Origin: a virus
Length of the DNA stretch: 38,614 nucleotides
IMG/VR virus record: IMGVR_UViG_3300038416_000304
Coordinates: 1 to 38,614 of that record
Reading direction: 5' to 3' (one strand)
Positions 21,422 through 29,346 of this stretch are shown here, piece after piece. The stretch's first letter is position 1; each line of letters begins with the position of its first letter. The translations under genes and the position numbers were made by a program. A model generated the notes under the pieces. It searched no databases. It had not been told where the DNA came from and saw only the letters and a program-made list of their open reading frames with translations.

Positions 21422-24400
21422 ATGAGTAATTGGATTATAGATTTATTTGTAGGAAAGAAACCAGATCCTAAAGAGATTTTTGCTGATAGGGACTCAATTA
21501 TCCCTAAGTATCTCAGAAAGGCTGCCCTTACTGAGATGGAAACTGCTGAGGAAGATCTAGCTAATGATTGGCATTCTCGAGTTCACAATGTCTCTGATTT
21601 TGTGCTCGCTGAACAGATCACGGAGCTAGAACTAGCAGGTAAGGGTGCTCCCGAGAAGTATAACGCTCATTGGCAAGAAGTAATGGGTGATATACGTAAG
21701 AATAGGACTAAAGCTGAAGAGCGTCTATTAAAGTTGGTTCCCCGCCATAGCTTACTAGACGTCAAAGAGTTCTTTAATCGTATTAAGAAGCAGAATGATA
21801 AATTTGAAGTAGCTAAGGACCGAGCCATTAACAAGAGAGCTGACCTATCTTTTACTCCTACTGACAAACTAGTAGCGAAAGGTACCTCATATAAGGCCTC
21901 CGTGTTAGCCTCAGATGTTGATTATAATATTTATGCCGTTAAGATGGACTTTGCTGTGAACTACTATGGAGGAGGAGATGCTCATGAAACGTTTGAAAAA
22001 GTTAGCGATGGACTTGAAAAAGAAGCTGCAAAAACATATGAGCCAGTTAGCCGCAATGTGCTCGAAACCAAAGGCGCCCAAGAGAGCGCGTGGCAAGAGG
22101 TAATATCTAGCCCCTTACTTAAGGATATTCAGATCCGTGCAGAGTATCTTCTTTTAAAGACTCCTGGTCTCGAACTACGCGTTCAAGCTCTTGAAGAGCC
22201 TTTGTTTCATGAAGGGGAAGTAGTAAGTGACGCTACAGGCAACGAAAACGCTGAAGTTTTACAGGTAGATAAAGAAAATGGGATGTACGTAATGAAGATC
22301 CCTGGTTTTCCTACCCCTGTTAGAAAGACGTTTGAGAAGGCTCACGCAGGATTTCACGCGGGAAAAAAGCCTTATTTACCAGGAATTCCTCAAAGTGAAC
22401 CTAAAGAAATTCCTGGACCTGAATCTTTACCTAAGTCTAAAACCGAATACATTTCAGAAGACGAAAGGGCTAAGCTAGTAAAGATGCGAAAAGAGATTGA
22501 GGAAACTAAAGGTGAACTAGCTGGAGCTCAAGAGTACTCTAGACATTGGCAAGATCTAACTAGAAAGTTACAAGATTTAGAGATGAGACAGAAGGAGATG
22601 TCCGAAAATAAGATTCTTGAACCGGGCATGCCTGAAAATAGACCAGTTACTCCTGCGGAAGAAGCTTTTCATACCAAGGAAAAAGAAGAAGCTGCTCCTG
22701 TAGCGATTGTCCCTCACCCTTCTAAGAAGTTAGAACCTGAAGGATGGACAGGTTGGCCCAATACTGTACAGGTACTAAAGCCTACTAAACATAAGAAGAC
22801 TAACCAGGGCTTCGAGCTATCTCTAGTAGCTAATTCGCTGACGTTATCTCTACCTAATGGTAGTTTCTTGACGTCAGTTCTTTCAAACGAGCAGGAAGCT
22901 GAAACTGAGTTTGATAAGGCTGACAGTTTAGATTCACTATCGTTACTATTTCCTTTAGCTGCCTTAGAAGGCTTTGAGAAGAAAGCTAACAAGATGACAC
23001 CAGAAGCTGAAGCTTTTATTTCTAAGGAAATTGAAAAGAATATAAAAGACCATAAGATGGATCAAGCTCGTGCTGAAGCTGCTGCTTATGAGGCAGCTCG
23101 TAGAAAAGGATTTGAGGTGCCTTCTAAGAAGACTGCGGAAGATATGGGAACAGGTGGACCTAATATGGATGGTTCTAATGTAATGGTTGATCCTCAGCGC
23201 GGAGGAGTTAATCAGATGGGTGAAGGGGTAGAAGAAAATCCCGAGCCTTTTAAAAAGAAATCTGACGATGAAGCTGTAGAAGAGCAGATGCTTTTAGAGA
23301 TGGATGAACTCTTAGATGCCGCGGGCGGCGCTGAAGCAGTTATTCAGAAAGCCATGGCTGAAGGTGCTAAAACTCGTGAAGAAATTGCTCGTAAAGCCGT
23401 AATGGACTTAATAGGTGATACTCATGAGATTGATTTTGATATGCAGATGAGTGCGAGAGGTCCAAATAGTTCAGCTCAGGGTGAACCTGAATTTAGTCAT
23501 TACAATAAGAAGTTTTCTGCTGCTGAAGTGGTTCCCTTTATGGAAAAAGCTTTAGATGAGTTTCTTCCAGAAAAAGAAACTAAGTCAGAACAAGCTTTTG
23601 ATCCTTCTGCAGGAATTCCTTCAGTATTACCTCACGCTTCTCTTGAAGACCAGACTTTTGTAGTGGGAGAGAATGTTATACTCAACTCTACTGTTGGTGC
23701 CTTAGGAGAAGGTACTGAAGTAAGAGTTACTGGAGTTGTAGGTGCAAGTTTAGCCTTTGAAGCACTACATGATCCTCGAATTGTAGGAATTACTAAGTTT
23801 GCTAAAGTAGATAAACAGAAACCTCTTGAAAAGTACGAGTGGGATAATGATGGGATAAAGGTTGCCTTCGAATTAGGTGACCATGTTAAGGTATCAGCGG
23901 CTACCTTTCTTAATGGTAAAGCCTTAAAAGGTAGAGAAGGTACCGTACGTGAGAAGGTAATCTTTAGTAGTCCCGATGCAGAAGTAACTATGTTCTACTT
24001 AGTTGAATTTGACGGCGCCGAATGCACTACACTACCAGGAGATTGTCTAAAGAGAGGTTCAACTAAAACAGCCTCTTTTTTAGGCCCTAAGGAGGCTACC
24101 CTCGAAGTAGTCTCCATAATCGTCAAGCGTCCTAACGGTTGGTTCGTTAAGACTCATGATGGTAAGAGAAACTTAGGAGGTCCTTATCATAGTAGAGAAC
24201 GGGCAGAAAAACGCTTACAGCAGGTAGAGATGTTTAAACATATGAATGCATCTCTTAATGTAGTTTCGTTTGTTGCTCATATACCGGGACATAAAAATTC
24301 AAAAGGAGAAGCTGCTCCTTGGGTAGTTAAACAGCACGACACTGGAAAGATTCTATCTTCTCATGCTACCGAAGCTGAAGCTAAAGCTCATTTACAGCAA

Positions 24401-26029
24401 ATGGAAATGCATAAACATATGGCTTCTGTTGATAAACAGCCTTGGCTTGTTCCAGAAGGTACTCCTGCTCAACCTGAATCAGCTGAATTTGCTGCTAATA
24501 GAGCTCGATTCTTAAGAGATAAAGAAATTGAAGAACTTAAGAAACAGAATGAAGAAGCTGGAAAACATTTATCTAGAACTAAAGAGCACATGAAGGAACC
24601 TTCAATAAGCGACCTTCATGCAAAGACAGCTGTATTAAAACCTAATTTAGATGTAGCTCAGGATTTTTTAGATTCATTTAAAATCCCTCCTACAGTAGTG
24701 TCTGACATAATGATTCAAGAATTCTTACAGAAAAGTAATCTACATGCTTCAAAAAATGATCTAAATGAGATCTACAAAATTCTACAATCTAGCGGGGTAG
24801 AAGTTCGCATTAGCTTGCCTAAGGAAGAAGTTACTGCACCTACTGCTCAGCCTGCACCAGAACCTGTTCCTAAGAAGAAGAGCTCTAATACTTTAGCAGA
24901 TATCCAATTAGCTTTAAATGAATTTCATGCAAGTGATGATTACAAAGCAATGGTTGCTGGAACTATGCCTCAGAGAGTAGAGGGAGCTAAAGAAGATCCT
25001 ACAGACACTGAAGAAGCTAAGGGACTTAAAGTAGGTTCTAAAGTACAGTACGTCGTTAAGAGTGAAGACGAACTGCCTGGAATTAAACCTGGAACAGCTA
25101 TTACGGGTAAGATAATTTTGATGCCTATTCAGCACCCTGAAAAAGATATGAGCTCAGGACAGCCAAAAGAACAAGGAGCTTCCCCTATTGTTACAGCTAC
25201 GGTAATGTGGGACAAAGAAGATCTAGGCACCTCTAGAGGTCTTCTCCCTGAAGAACTTACAAAGATAGCTGTGAAGTATAAAGCTGAAGTAACTGATGCT
25301 ACTGGGAATAAAACTGTTGTAGAAAAAGAGATGGTCAATGATATGGGGGATAAGGTGTTACAAGATAACCCAGATGGATCGACCACCGAATTTAAAAAGG
25401 CTGAACTAGTTGTAGAGGCAAAAGGTGAGAACGCTAAGATTCGCGATCTCAAAAAGCGCCTTGAAAAAGAAAACAAGCCTTCTGAAATCAGTGCTCTTAT
25501 TAATGCTATAGATGCTTTGAGTGGGTACGTTACTAAAGGTAAGGAAGCCCGTGAGAAACGCCGAAAGGATAAAGCTGATAAAGCTGCAGTAACCCCTGAA
25601 ACAGCCAAGGCTGACAAAGCCGAAGTACTTGCTGAAGTAGATGACCAAAGCGCTGAAGGTATGGAGAATGGTAGAGGTGTTGTGGAGGTAGATCCTGAGC
25701 CAATGGGTGACAAAGTTCCTCCACTCAAAGTAGAAAATACAGCTTCTAATGCAATCCCCCATAGTACAAATTGTCCTGCATACTATAGCAACAAAGCTAG
25801 ATGTGAGTGTGAAAGATTAAAAACTCATCCCTGTACTAATTGTGATGGAGCGCCCGACGGTGGACACACTGGTGATGAGAAATGCTTCTATCATGAAGAC
25901 GAAGTTAAGGCTTCTGAAGAGAAAGAGTGTTGCACTCCCAGAGAACCTGGATTTCATAATGATGAATGTCCTGAACATATAGAGTGGCTAAAGCAACAAA
26001 AAGCATTAGAAATTGGACCTAAGAGTTAA
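21422..26029 (+). CDS. Giant mosaic protein with SH3-like modules and a C-terminal Cys cluster, 1535 aa
   Basis: One uninterrupted frame. I do not recognise the whole protein. Visible parts: N-terminal helical region (1-150); SH3-like barrels near 260-300, 742-795, 816-880 and 1202-1275; a coiled coil around 350-400; a helical module near 525-570 (MTPEAEAFISKEI to RRKGFEVPSKK) that resembles small modules scattered through phage structural proteins; a duplicated GW/PW...KHM module at 892-941 and 943-1000; Lys/Glu-rich linkers; and a C-terminal cluster (about 1447-1525) with roughly a dozen Cys plus His. FSAAEV at 698-703 is a weak match to the LSYKE-type motif of the neighbours. Size, linkers and modular build suggest a virion-associated or injected protein rather than an enzyme, but no structural gene is nearby to confirm it. 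Confidence 0.8.
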   Translation: MSNWIIDLFVGKKPDPKEIFADRDSIIPKYLRKAALTEMETAEEDLANDWHSRVHNVSDFVLAEQITELELAGKGAPEKYNAHWQEVMGDIRKNRTKAEERLLKLVPRHSLLDVKEFFNRIKKQNDKFEVAKDRAINKRADLSFTPTDKLVAKGTSYKASVLASDVDYNIYAVKMDFAVNYYGGGDAHETFEKVSDGLEKEAAKTYEPVSRNVLETKGAQESAWQEVISSPLLKDIQIRAEYLLLKTPGLELRVQALEEPLFHEGEVVSDATGNENAEVLQVDKENGMYVMKIPGFPTPVRKTFEKAHAGFHAGKKPYLPGIPQSEPKEIPGPESLPKSKTEYISEDERAKLVKMRKEIEETKGELAGAQEYSRHWQDLTRKLQDLEMRQKEMSENKILEPGMPENRPVTPAEEAFHTKEKEEAAPVAIVPHPSKKLEPEGWTGWPNTVQVLKPTKHKKTNQGFELSLVANSLTLSLPNGSFLTSVLSNEQEAETEFDKADSLDSLSLLFPLAALEGFEKKANKMTPEAEAFISKEIEKNIKDHKMDQARAEAAAYEAARRKGFEVPSKKTAEDMGTGGPNMDGSNVMVDPQRGGVNQMGEGVEENPEPFKKKSDDEAVEEQMLLEMDELLDAAGGAEAVIQKAMAEGAKTREEIARKAVMDLIGDTHEIDFDMQMSARGPNSSAQGEPEFSHYNKKFSAAEVVPFMEKALDEFLPEKETKSEQAFDPSAGIPSVLPHASLEDQTFVVGENVILNSTVGALGEGTEVRVTGVVGASLAFEALHDPRIVGITKFAKVDKQKPLEKYEWDNDGIKVAFELGDHVKVSAATFLNGKALKGREGTVREKVIFSSPDAEVTMFYLVEFDGAECTTLPGDCLKRGSTKTASFLGPKEATLEVVSIIVKRPNGWFVKTHDGKRNLGGPYHSRERAEKRLQQVEMFKHMNASLNVVSFVAHIPGHKNSKGEAAPWVVKQHDTGKILSSHATEAEAKAHLQQMEMHKHMASVDKQPWLVPEGTPAQPESAEFAANRARFLRDKEIEELKKQNEEAGKHLSRTKEHMKEPSISDLHAKTAVLKPNLDVAQDFLDSFKIPPTVVSDIMIQEFLQKSNLHASKNDLNEIYKILQSSGVEVRISLPKEEVTAPTAQPAPEPVPKKKSSNTLADIQLALNEFHASDDYKAMVAGTMPQRVEGAKEDPTDTEEAKGLKVGSKVQYVVKSEDELPGIKPGTAITGKIILMPIQHPEKDMSSGQPKEQGASPIVTATVMWDKEDLGTSRGLLPEELTKIAVKYKAEVTDATGNKTVVEKEMVNDMGDKVLQDNPDGSTTEFKKAELVVEAKGENAKIRDLKKRLEKENKPSEISALINAIDALSGYVTKGKEAREKRRKDKADKAAVTPETAKADKAEVLAEVDDQSAEGMENGRGVVEVDPEPMGDKVPPLKVENTASNAIPHSTNCPAYYSNKARCECERLKTHPCTNCDGAPDGGHTGDEKCFYHEDEVKASEEKECCTPREPGFHNDECPEHIEWLKQQKALEIGPKS
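24095..24421 (+). repeat. Tandem duplicated module in the 1535-aa protein
   Basis: Two adjacent copies: 24095-24244 (residues 892-941) and 24248-24421 (residues 943-1000). Shared features are a leading A-[ST]-L-[EN]-V-V-S strand, then GWFVKTHDGK in copy 1 and PWVVKQHDTGK in copy 2, then RAEKRLQQVEMFKHM against EAKAHLQQMEMHKHM. The DNA has diverged, so the duplication is old. Confidence 0.85.
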
Positions 26030-26034
26030 TTCTA

Positions 26035-26892
26035 ATGAATAAGACTTCTCAAAAGGTTTCAGTTCTCAATAGAGAATACGAAGTTATACCTCGCTACGAT
26101 GAAAATTTATCTCTCTTAGGTTACCAAATAAGAGATGACGTAGGCACAGATGTATTCTTTTTAGAGACGACTAAAGGGCTTACGCAACCTGTTTTAGAAA
26201 ACTCTATCTACGAAAATATACTTAAATCGCATGCAGCCATTCATCCTGATCATGTTCCAGGAGGAATGCTTAATCTTTTTAAAGATATTACCAATAGATT
26301 AGATTCTTTTACGTCTATAGTTCCTTTTGAAGACTATTCTAGGATGTGTAGTTTTGTAGCTCAGGGATTTGGCTTAAGTATAGAAGAAGCCAGAGTAGCT
26401 GTATCTAATGTTATGAATGAACTAGGTCTATCTGCTGGCCCTTCCGCACAAGAAGAAGAGTGGCTTGGTCAGAAAAGGACCACTCCTTTCGGTATGCAAG
26501 ATCCTGGCTTCTTAGCTCAGCCTCTCTCTTATAGAGAGGTTAAACAACTCAAAACAGCTCGTACATTCGCTGAAGGTGATAAAGTTGAATTGAGATACGA
26601 AGACACTCGTGATTTAGCTACAAAAGGACATGTATTAAAAGTCAACAAGGATTCTACTTGTGATGTAATGTCTAGTAATGGAGAAGTGTACCAGAATATA
26701 GACCCTAGTAGACTTCATGAACCTTCTGCAGAGGGTGGTAGAATAGGGGGCGAAAATTATGGATATTTTGATAGCCCTCGTAATCTAGCTATGACTCCTA
26801 ATCTCAATGATAATCCAAGTGAGTACGCAGACGCAAAGGGACAAGAAGGCAAAACAGTATCGGATGCCCCTAACCCTTCCCTGAACGAATAA
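26035..26892 (+). CDS. Hypothetical protein with LSYRE motif and SH3-like domain, 285 aa
   Basis: It starts six bases after the 1535-aa gene. Residues 1-145 form an unknown domain with mixed strands and helices. The motif L164-S-Y-R-E168 separates it from an SH3-like barrel at ~175-230 (FAEGDKVELRYED to PSRLHEP), and the last 55 residues are a disordered Gly/Asn/Pro-rich tail. The SH3-like part resembles those in the 1535-aa and sigma-like proteins. It probably belongs with the two giant proteins; function unknown. Confidence 0.65.
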   Translation: MNKTSQKVSVLNREYEVIPRYDENLSLLGYQIRDDVGTDVFFLETTKGLTQPVLENSIYENILKSHAAIHPDHVPGGMLNLFKDITNRLDSFTSIVPFEDYSRMCSFVAQGFGLSIEEARVAVSNVMNELGLSAGPSAQEEEWLGQKRTTPFGMQDPGFLAQPLSYREVKQLKTARTFAEGDKVELRYEDTRDLATKGHVLKVNKDSTCDVMSSNGEVYQNIDPSRLHEPSAEGGRIGGENYGYFDSPRNLAMTPNLNDNPSEYADAKGQEGKTVSDAPNPSLNE

Positions 26893-26900
26893 TACGTCTC

Positions 26901-26929
26901 GTTACAAAAAGTCGTAAGCAATGTATAAT
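26901..26929 (+). promoter_or_regulatory. Sigma-70-like promoter GTTACA-N17-TATAAT
   Basis: In the 76-base gap after the 26035 gene, GTTACA (26901-26906) and a perfect TATAAT (26924-26929) are separated by 17 bases, with TG ahead of the -10 as in extended sites. The next ATG of a long gene is 40 bases downstream, leaving a normal leader. This is the best-formed bacterial-type promoter I see. Confidence 0.55.
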
Positions 26930-26968
26930 ACGATATGAGTAAAGATCAGAGAGGCTGGAGATCAAGTA

Positions 26969-27811
26969 ATGAGCACACCTAAAAGTTCTACCGCTTCATC
27001 TAAAGTTAGAAAACATTTAGCGTTGTTTGATGTACACGTCCCACATAATATTAAATTAAATAGTACAATTGATTTTATTAAAGATTATCGCCCTGATGAG
27101 TTTATCATCGGAGGTGACTTTCTTAATCTTGAATGGGCAAGTCATTGGAACGAAAAGGAATTCAAAACGATAGGTCTTGAAAAACTTTCAGGGATGTTAA
27201 AGCAAGAGTTAAATGCCGGTAAAGATGTGTTAAGACAACTAGTCGCGGCTCTACCTGAGGATTGTAATAAATATTATATCCCTGGTAACCATGAAGACTG
27301 GCTCTACTGGGCATGCTTAACATACCCTCAATTAGCAGGCGGAATTAGTTTAGGCGTAGAGCAGATGACTTTTAAAAGTGACCTAGCAGATATTCGTAAG
27401 CACGTGCTAGCGGATTTATTAAGAGAGCATCTTAAGACAGATGAACTTAATATGAAGGTACTTCCCTTCGGTAAAGAGTTAGTCCTAGGGAAGCTAACAT
27501 ATATACATGGCCATCAGGTAGGAACGCTTACTTCAATGCAGAAAAAGTTTCCTGCACGTAATATGGTATGTGGACATCACCACACACACCAAGTAACTAC
27601 TACCCATAATTCAGGCGACGAGAAGAAAGCTAACCAGTACGTAATGGTACCTTGTATGTGTAAGTTATCTCCTGGTTATCTTACAGATGGTAGTACTAGA
27701 TGGTTGAATGGCTTTTGGACAGCAGAAGTACTTTCCAATGGTTTATTTGATGGGCGTGTTATTAAAGTTTTAGATGGAAAAGTAATCTTTAACGGCAAGG
27801 TGTACGAATAA
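26969..27811 (+). CDS. Calcineurin-like metallophosphoesterase
   Basis: The 280-residue product has the metal-site series: DVHVPH with Asp21 and His23, IIGGDF with Asp50, GNHEDW, IHGHQVG and GHHHTHQ. Family members hydrolyse phosphoesters (nucleases, phosphatases, cyclic-nucleotide phosphodiesterases); the substrate is not readable here. It is distinct from the SbcD-like protein at 7108, with no C-terminal Rad50-binding part. It has its own promoter-like site upstream and no SD stronger than GGCTGGAG. Confidence 0.85.
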   Translation: MSTPKSSTASSKVRKHLALFDVHVPHNIKLNSTIDFIKDYRPDEFIIGGDFLNLEWASHWNEKEFKTIGLEKLSGMLKQELNAGKDVLRQLVAALPEDCNKYYIPGNHEDWLYWACLTYPQLAGGISLGVEQMTFKSDLADIRKHVLADLLREHLKTDELNMKVLPFGKELVLGKLTYIHGHQVGTLTSMQKKFPARNMVCGHHHTHQVTTTHNSGDEKKANQYVMVPCMCKLSPGYLTDGSTRWLNGFWTAEVLSNGLFDGRVIKVLDGKVIFNGKVYE

Positions 27812-27813
27812 TC

Positions 27814-27826
27814 TTGTATTAATATA
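27814..27826 (+). promoter_or_regulatory. TTGTATTAATATA promoter-like box
   Basis: An extended -10-like sequence in the short gap after the phosphoesterase gene, 29-41 bases upstream of the small zinc-ribbon gene, whose AAGGAG ribosome site follows. No -35 is visible. A terminator after that gene makes it a possible single-gene unit. Confidence 0.3.
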
Positions 27827-27854
27827 GACGTAATCAATTTATAAGGAGAAAAGT

Positions 27855-28034
27855 ATGGCTGAAAAGAACGGATTAAAATATCATTGTGCCAATTGTCGCG
27901 AGGATAAGTCAGGCGATCTTGATCTTAAGCAGATCAAGCGCACAGCAGTTGGAGAGGGTAGAACTCTAATTTTCTGCGAGGCATGTAATTGCTTCCTAAA
28001 GCTAGAAGAAACCAACGCCGCTGCCAAGCAGTAA
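27855..28034 (+). CDS. Small zinc-ribbon protein, 59 aa, with strong ribosome site
   Basis: ATG at 27855 follows ATAAGGAGAA, one of the best Shine-Dalgarno sequences in the window. Two C-x2-C pairs (HCANCRED and FCEACNCF) about 29 residues apart form a zinc ribbon. The frame ends TAA at 28032-28034 and a terminator hairpin follows 36 bases later. A promoter-like box, strong ribosome site and own terminator suggest it is transcribed separately and well expressed. Function unknown. Confidence 0.7.
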   Translation: MAEKNGLKYHCANCREDKSGDLDLKQIKRTAVGEGRTLIFCEACNCFLKLEETNAAAKQ

Positions 28035-28070
28035 GTAAACCTTAAAAGTCAATTTTTAATCACCAAGTCG

Positions 28071-28102
28071 AGACCTATTGATATACATCGATAGGTCTTT
28101 TT
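28071..28102 (+). terminator. Rho-independent terminator
   Basis: AGACCTAT pairs perfectly with ATAGGTCT (28091-28098), the stem extends inward through a T-G pair and GAT/ATC around the loop ATAC, and a run of five T follows (28098-28102). Flanking AAGTC and GACTT could pair as an outer stem. This is the clearest terminator in the window and ends the zinc-ribbon unit. Confidence 0.85.
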
Positions 28103-28146
28103 GACTTGTATGAAGATGTTAAATTTACTTTACTTACGGGGGCCAC

Positions 28147-28374
28147 ATGTTATCGGCCAAGCGTCAAAAATGCCCGTACTGTTTGAAAACGTCCTTCTGC
28201 TACGTGTACCTAGACGAAGTAAATGAAAAGACAGCAATTTTTACTCAGTGTTTTAATCCTAAATGTGCCCAGTATATAGATATTTGGCTTGTACCGCAAA
28301 CTAAAGTACAAGTCTTACTTGATTCATTAATAGGAAGTCTAGAAGGGTTTAGAGAAGAAAAAGAAGGGAAGTAA
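28147..28374 (+). CDS. Small zinc-ribbon protein, 75 aa
   Basis: First gene after the terminator. CPYC at residues ~9-12 and C-x4-C (QCFNPKCAQY) near residues 35-40 form a probable zinc site, followed by a hydrophobic strand and an acidic helix ending KEEKEGK-like. A weak GGGGG precedes the ATG. No family assigned. The next ORF starts directly after its stop. Confidence 0.6.
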   Translation: MLSAKRQKCPYCLKTSFCYVYLDEVNEKTAIFTQCFNPKCAQYIDIWLVPQTKVQVLLDSLIGSLEGFREEKEGK

Positions 28375-28527
28375 ATGAATAAGCGCCAGCGTAAAAAAGC
28401 AGATAAGAAAGAGCTAGCAGCTCGTATTTTATATTTATGGAATTATGAACCAAAAGGTGATGAACCTTGCGACGATTTAACATGTCGCAGTTGCTACGTT
28501 CAAGAGGGCGAATTATTCTATCACTAA
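28375..28527 (+). CDS. Small hypothetical protein, 50 aa
   Basis: The ATG directly follows the preceding TAA. The frame has a very basic N-terminus (MNKRQRKKADKKELAARIL), then a short Cys-containing region (PCDDLTCRSCYV) and ends LFYH before TAA at 28525-28527. Three cysteines could hold a metal. Unknown function. Confidence 0.55.
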   Translation: MNKRQRKKADKKELAARILYLWNYEPKGDEPCDDLTCRSCYVQEGELFYH

Positions 28528-28588
28528 GTACCAAATAAATTAGCTTCCGCGATAGGAACACTAACGAAATTAACTATGTGGGCTAATC

Positions 28589-29344
28589 ATGAAAAGGATT
28601 TTTAAAAAAGTTGTAAGCGTATTACTAGCAGTCGCATTAATGTTTACCATATACGCAAAACTATCTAGCCCTTATTTGATGATTAGTAGGGTAGAAGATG
28701 CTACGGTAGTTCTTAAGATTGTTAAACAAGTAGATGTTAATCTAGGACCTCAATTACCCCCTCTGTCTAAAAATCACAGGCGCAAGCACAAAAAACATTC
28801 ACAACTTAAGATAAATCAAACTTTTCTTTGTGCGGGATATATAGCTGATGATTATGGACATATTGTTACTGCAGGTCATTGTGCTACAGGGGGAAAAGAC
28901 GTAGTATCTATTACAGTATATCTTCATAATGGAAATAAAGGATATCTAGCCAGAGTTATTCTAGTTAAGCCCTTACTGGATATAGCCTTACTACAGGCAC
29001 CTCTTCCAAAAGGATTACCTTACCTTCAATCTAAAGAAGATTATCAGACTCCTGGAACTCACGTCTACGCTATTGGACATCCATTAGCAATACTCTACAG
29101 TGTAAGCGATGGTATTACTTCTAATTATATTGACCAAGAGCATGGTATTTTATTTATCCAATCGTCAGCTCCTATTAACCCGGGTAATAGTGGAGGACCT
29201 TTAGTTGATGATAATGGAGAAGTTGTAGGAGTTTGTAGTTTTGTAGTTATTGCTCCATGGGGAAGCCCTGGCGCAGGCTTAGGATTTTCAGTTCCCTCTC
29301 CTACAATTAACGTCGTGATGAGAGGGCAGTTAAACCATAACTAA
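28589..29344 (+). CDS. Membrane-anchored HtrA/DegS-like trypsin-fold serine protease
   Basis: The 251-residue product has a basic N-terminus and hydrophobic helix at ~9-24 (signal anchor or signal peptide), a His/Lys-rich linker at 60-72, and a chymotrypsin-fold domain with the full triad: His97 in VTAGHC, Asp131 in LLDIALLQ, Ser201 in NPGNSGGPL. The PGNSGGPL context is characteristic of HtrA/Deg proteases. No PDZ domain follows, unlike DegS or DegP. It should act outside the inner membrane. It lies three bases upstream of the 2201-aa gene. It could process phage or host envelope proteins. Confidence 0.9.
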   Translation: MKRIFKKVVSVLLAVALMFTIYAKLSSPYLMISRVEDATVVLKIVKQVDVNLGPQLPPLSKNHRRKHKKHSQLKINQTFLCAGYIADDYGHIVTAGHCATGGKDVVSITVYLHNGNKGYLARVILVKPLLDIALLQAPLPKGLPYLQSKEDYQTPGTHVYAIGHPLAILYSVSDGITSNYIDQEHGILFIQSSAPINPGNSGGPLVDDNGEVVGVCSFVVIAPWGSPGAGLGFSVPSPTINVVMRGQLNHN

Positions 29345-29346
29345 AT

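Noticed and set aside
25129-25728. 199-codon reverse-strand frame opposite the 1535-aa gene
   Set aside because: It lies wholly antisense to a convincing long gene, its product is a monotonous Ser/Leu-rich sequence from the complement of Glu/Lys/Ala codons, and there is no ribosome site. The same applies to the other reverse frames under + strand genes.
26935-26982. 15-codon frame starting ATG at 26935
   Set aside because: It overlaps the start of the phosphoesterase gene, has no recognisable content and follows the -10 element too closely to be an independent gene. It may be a leader, but nothing supports that.
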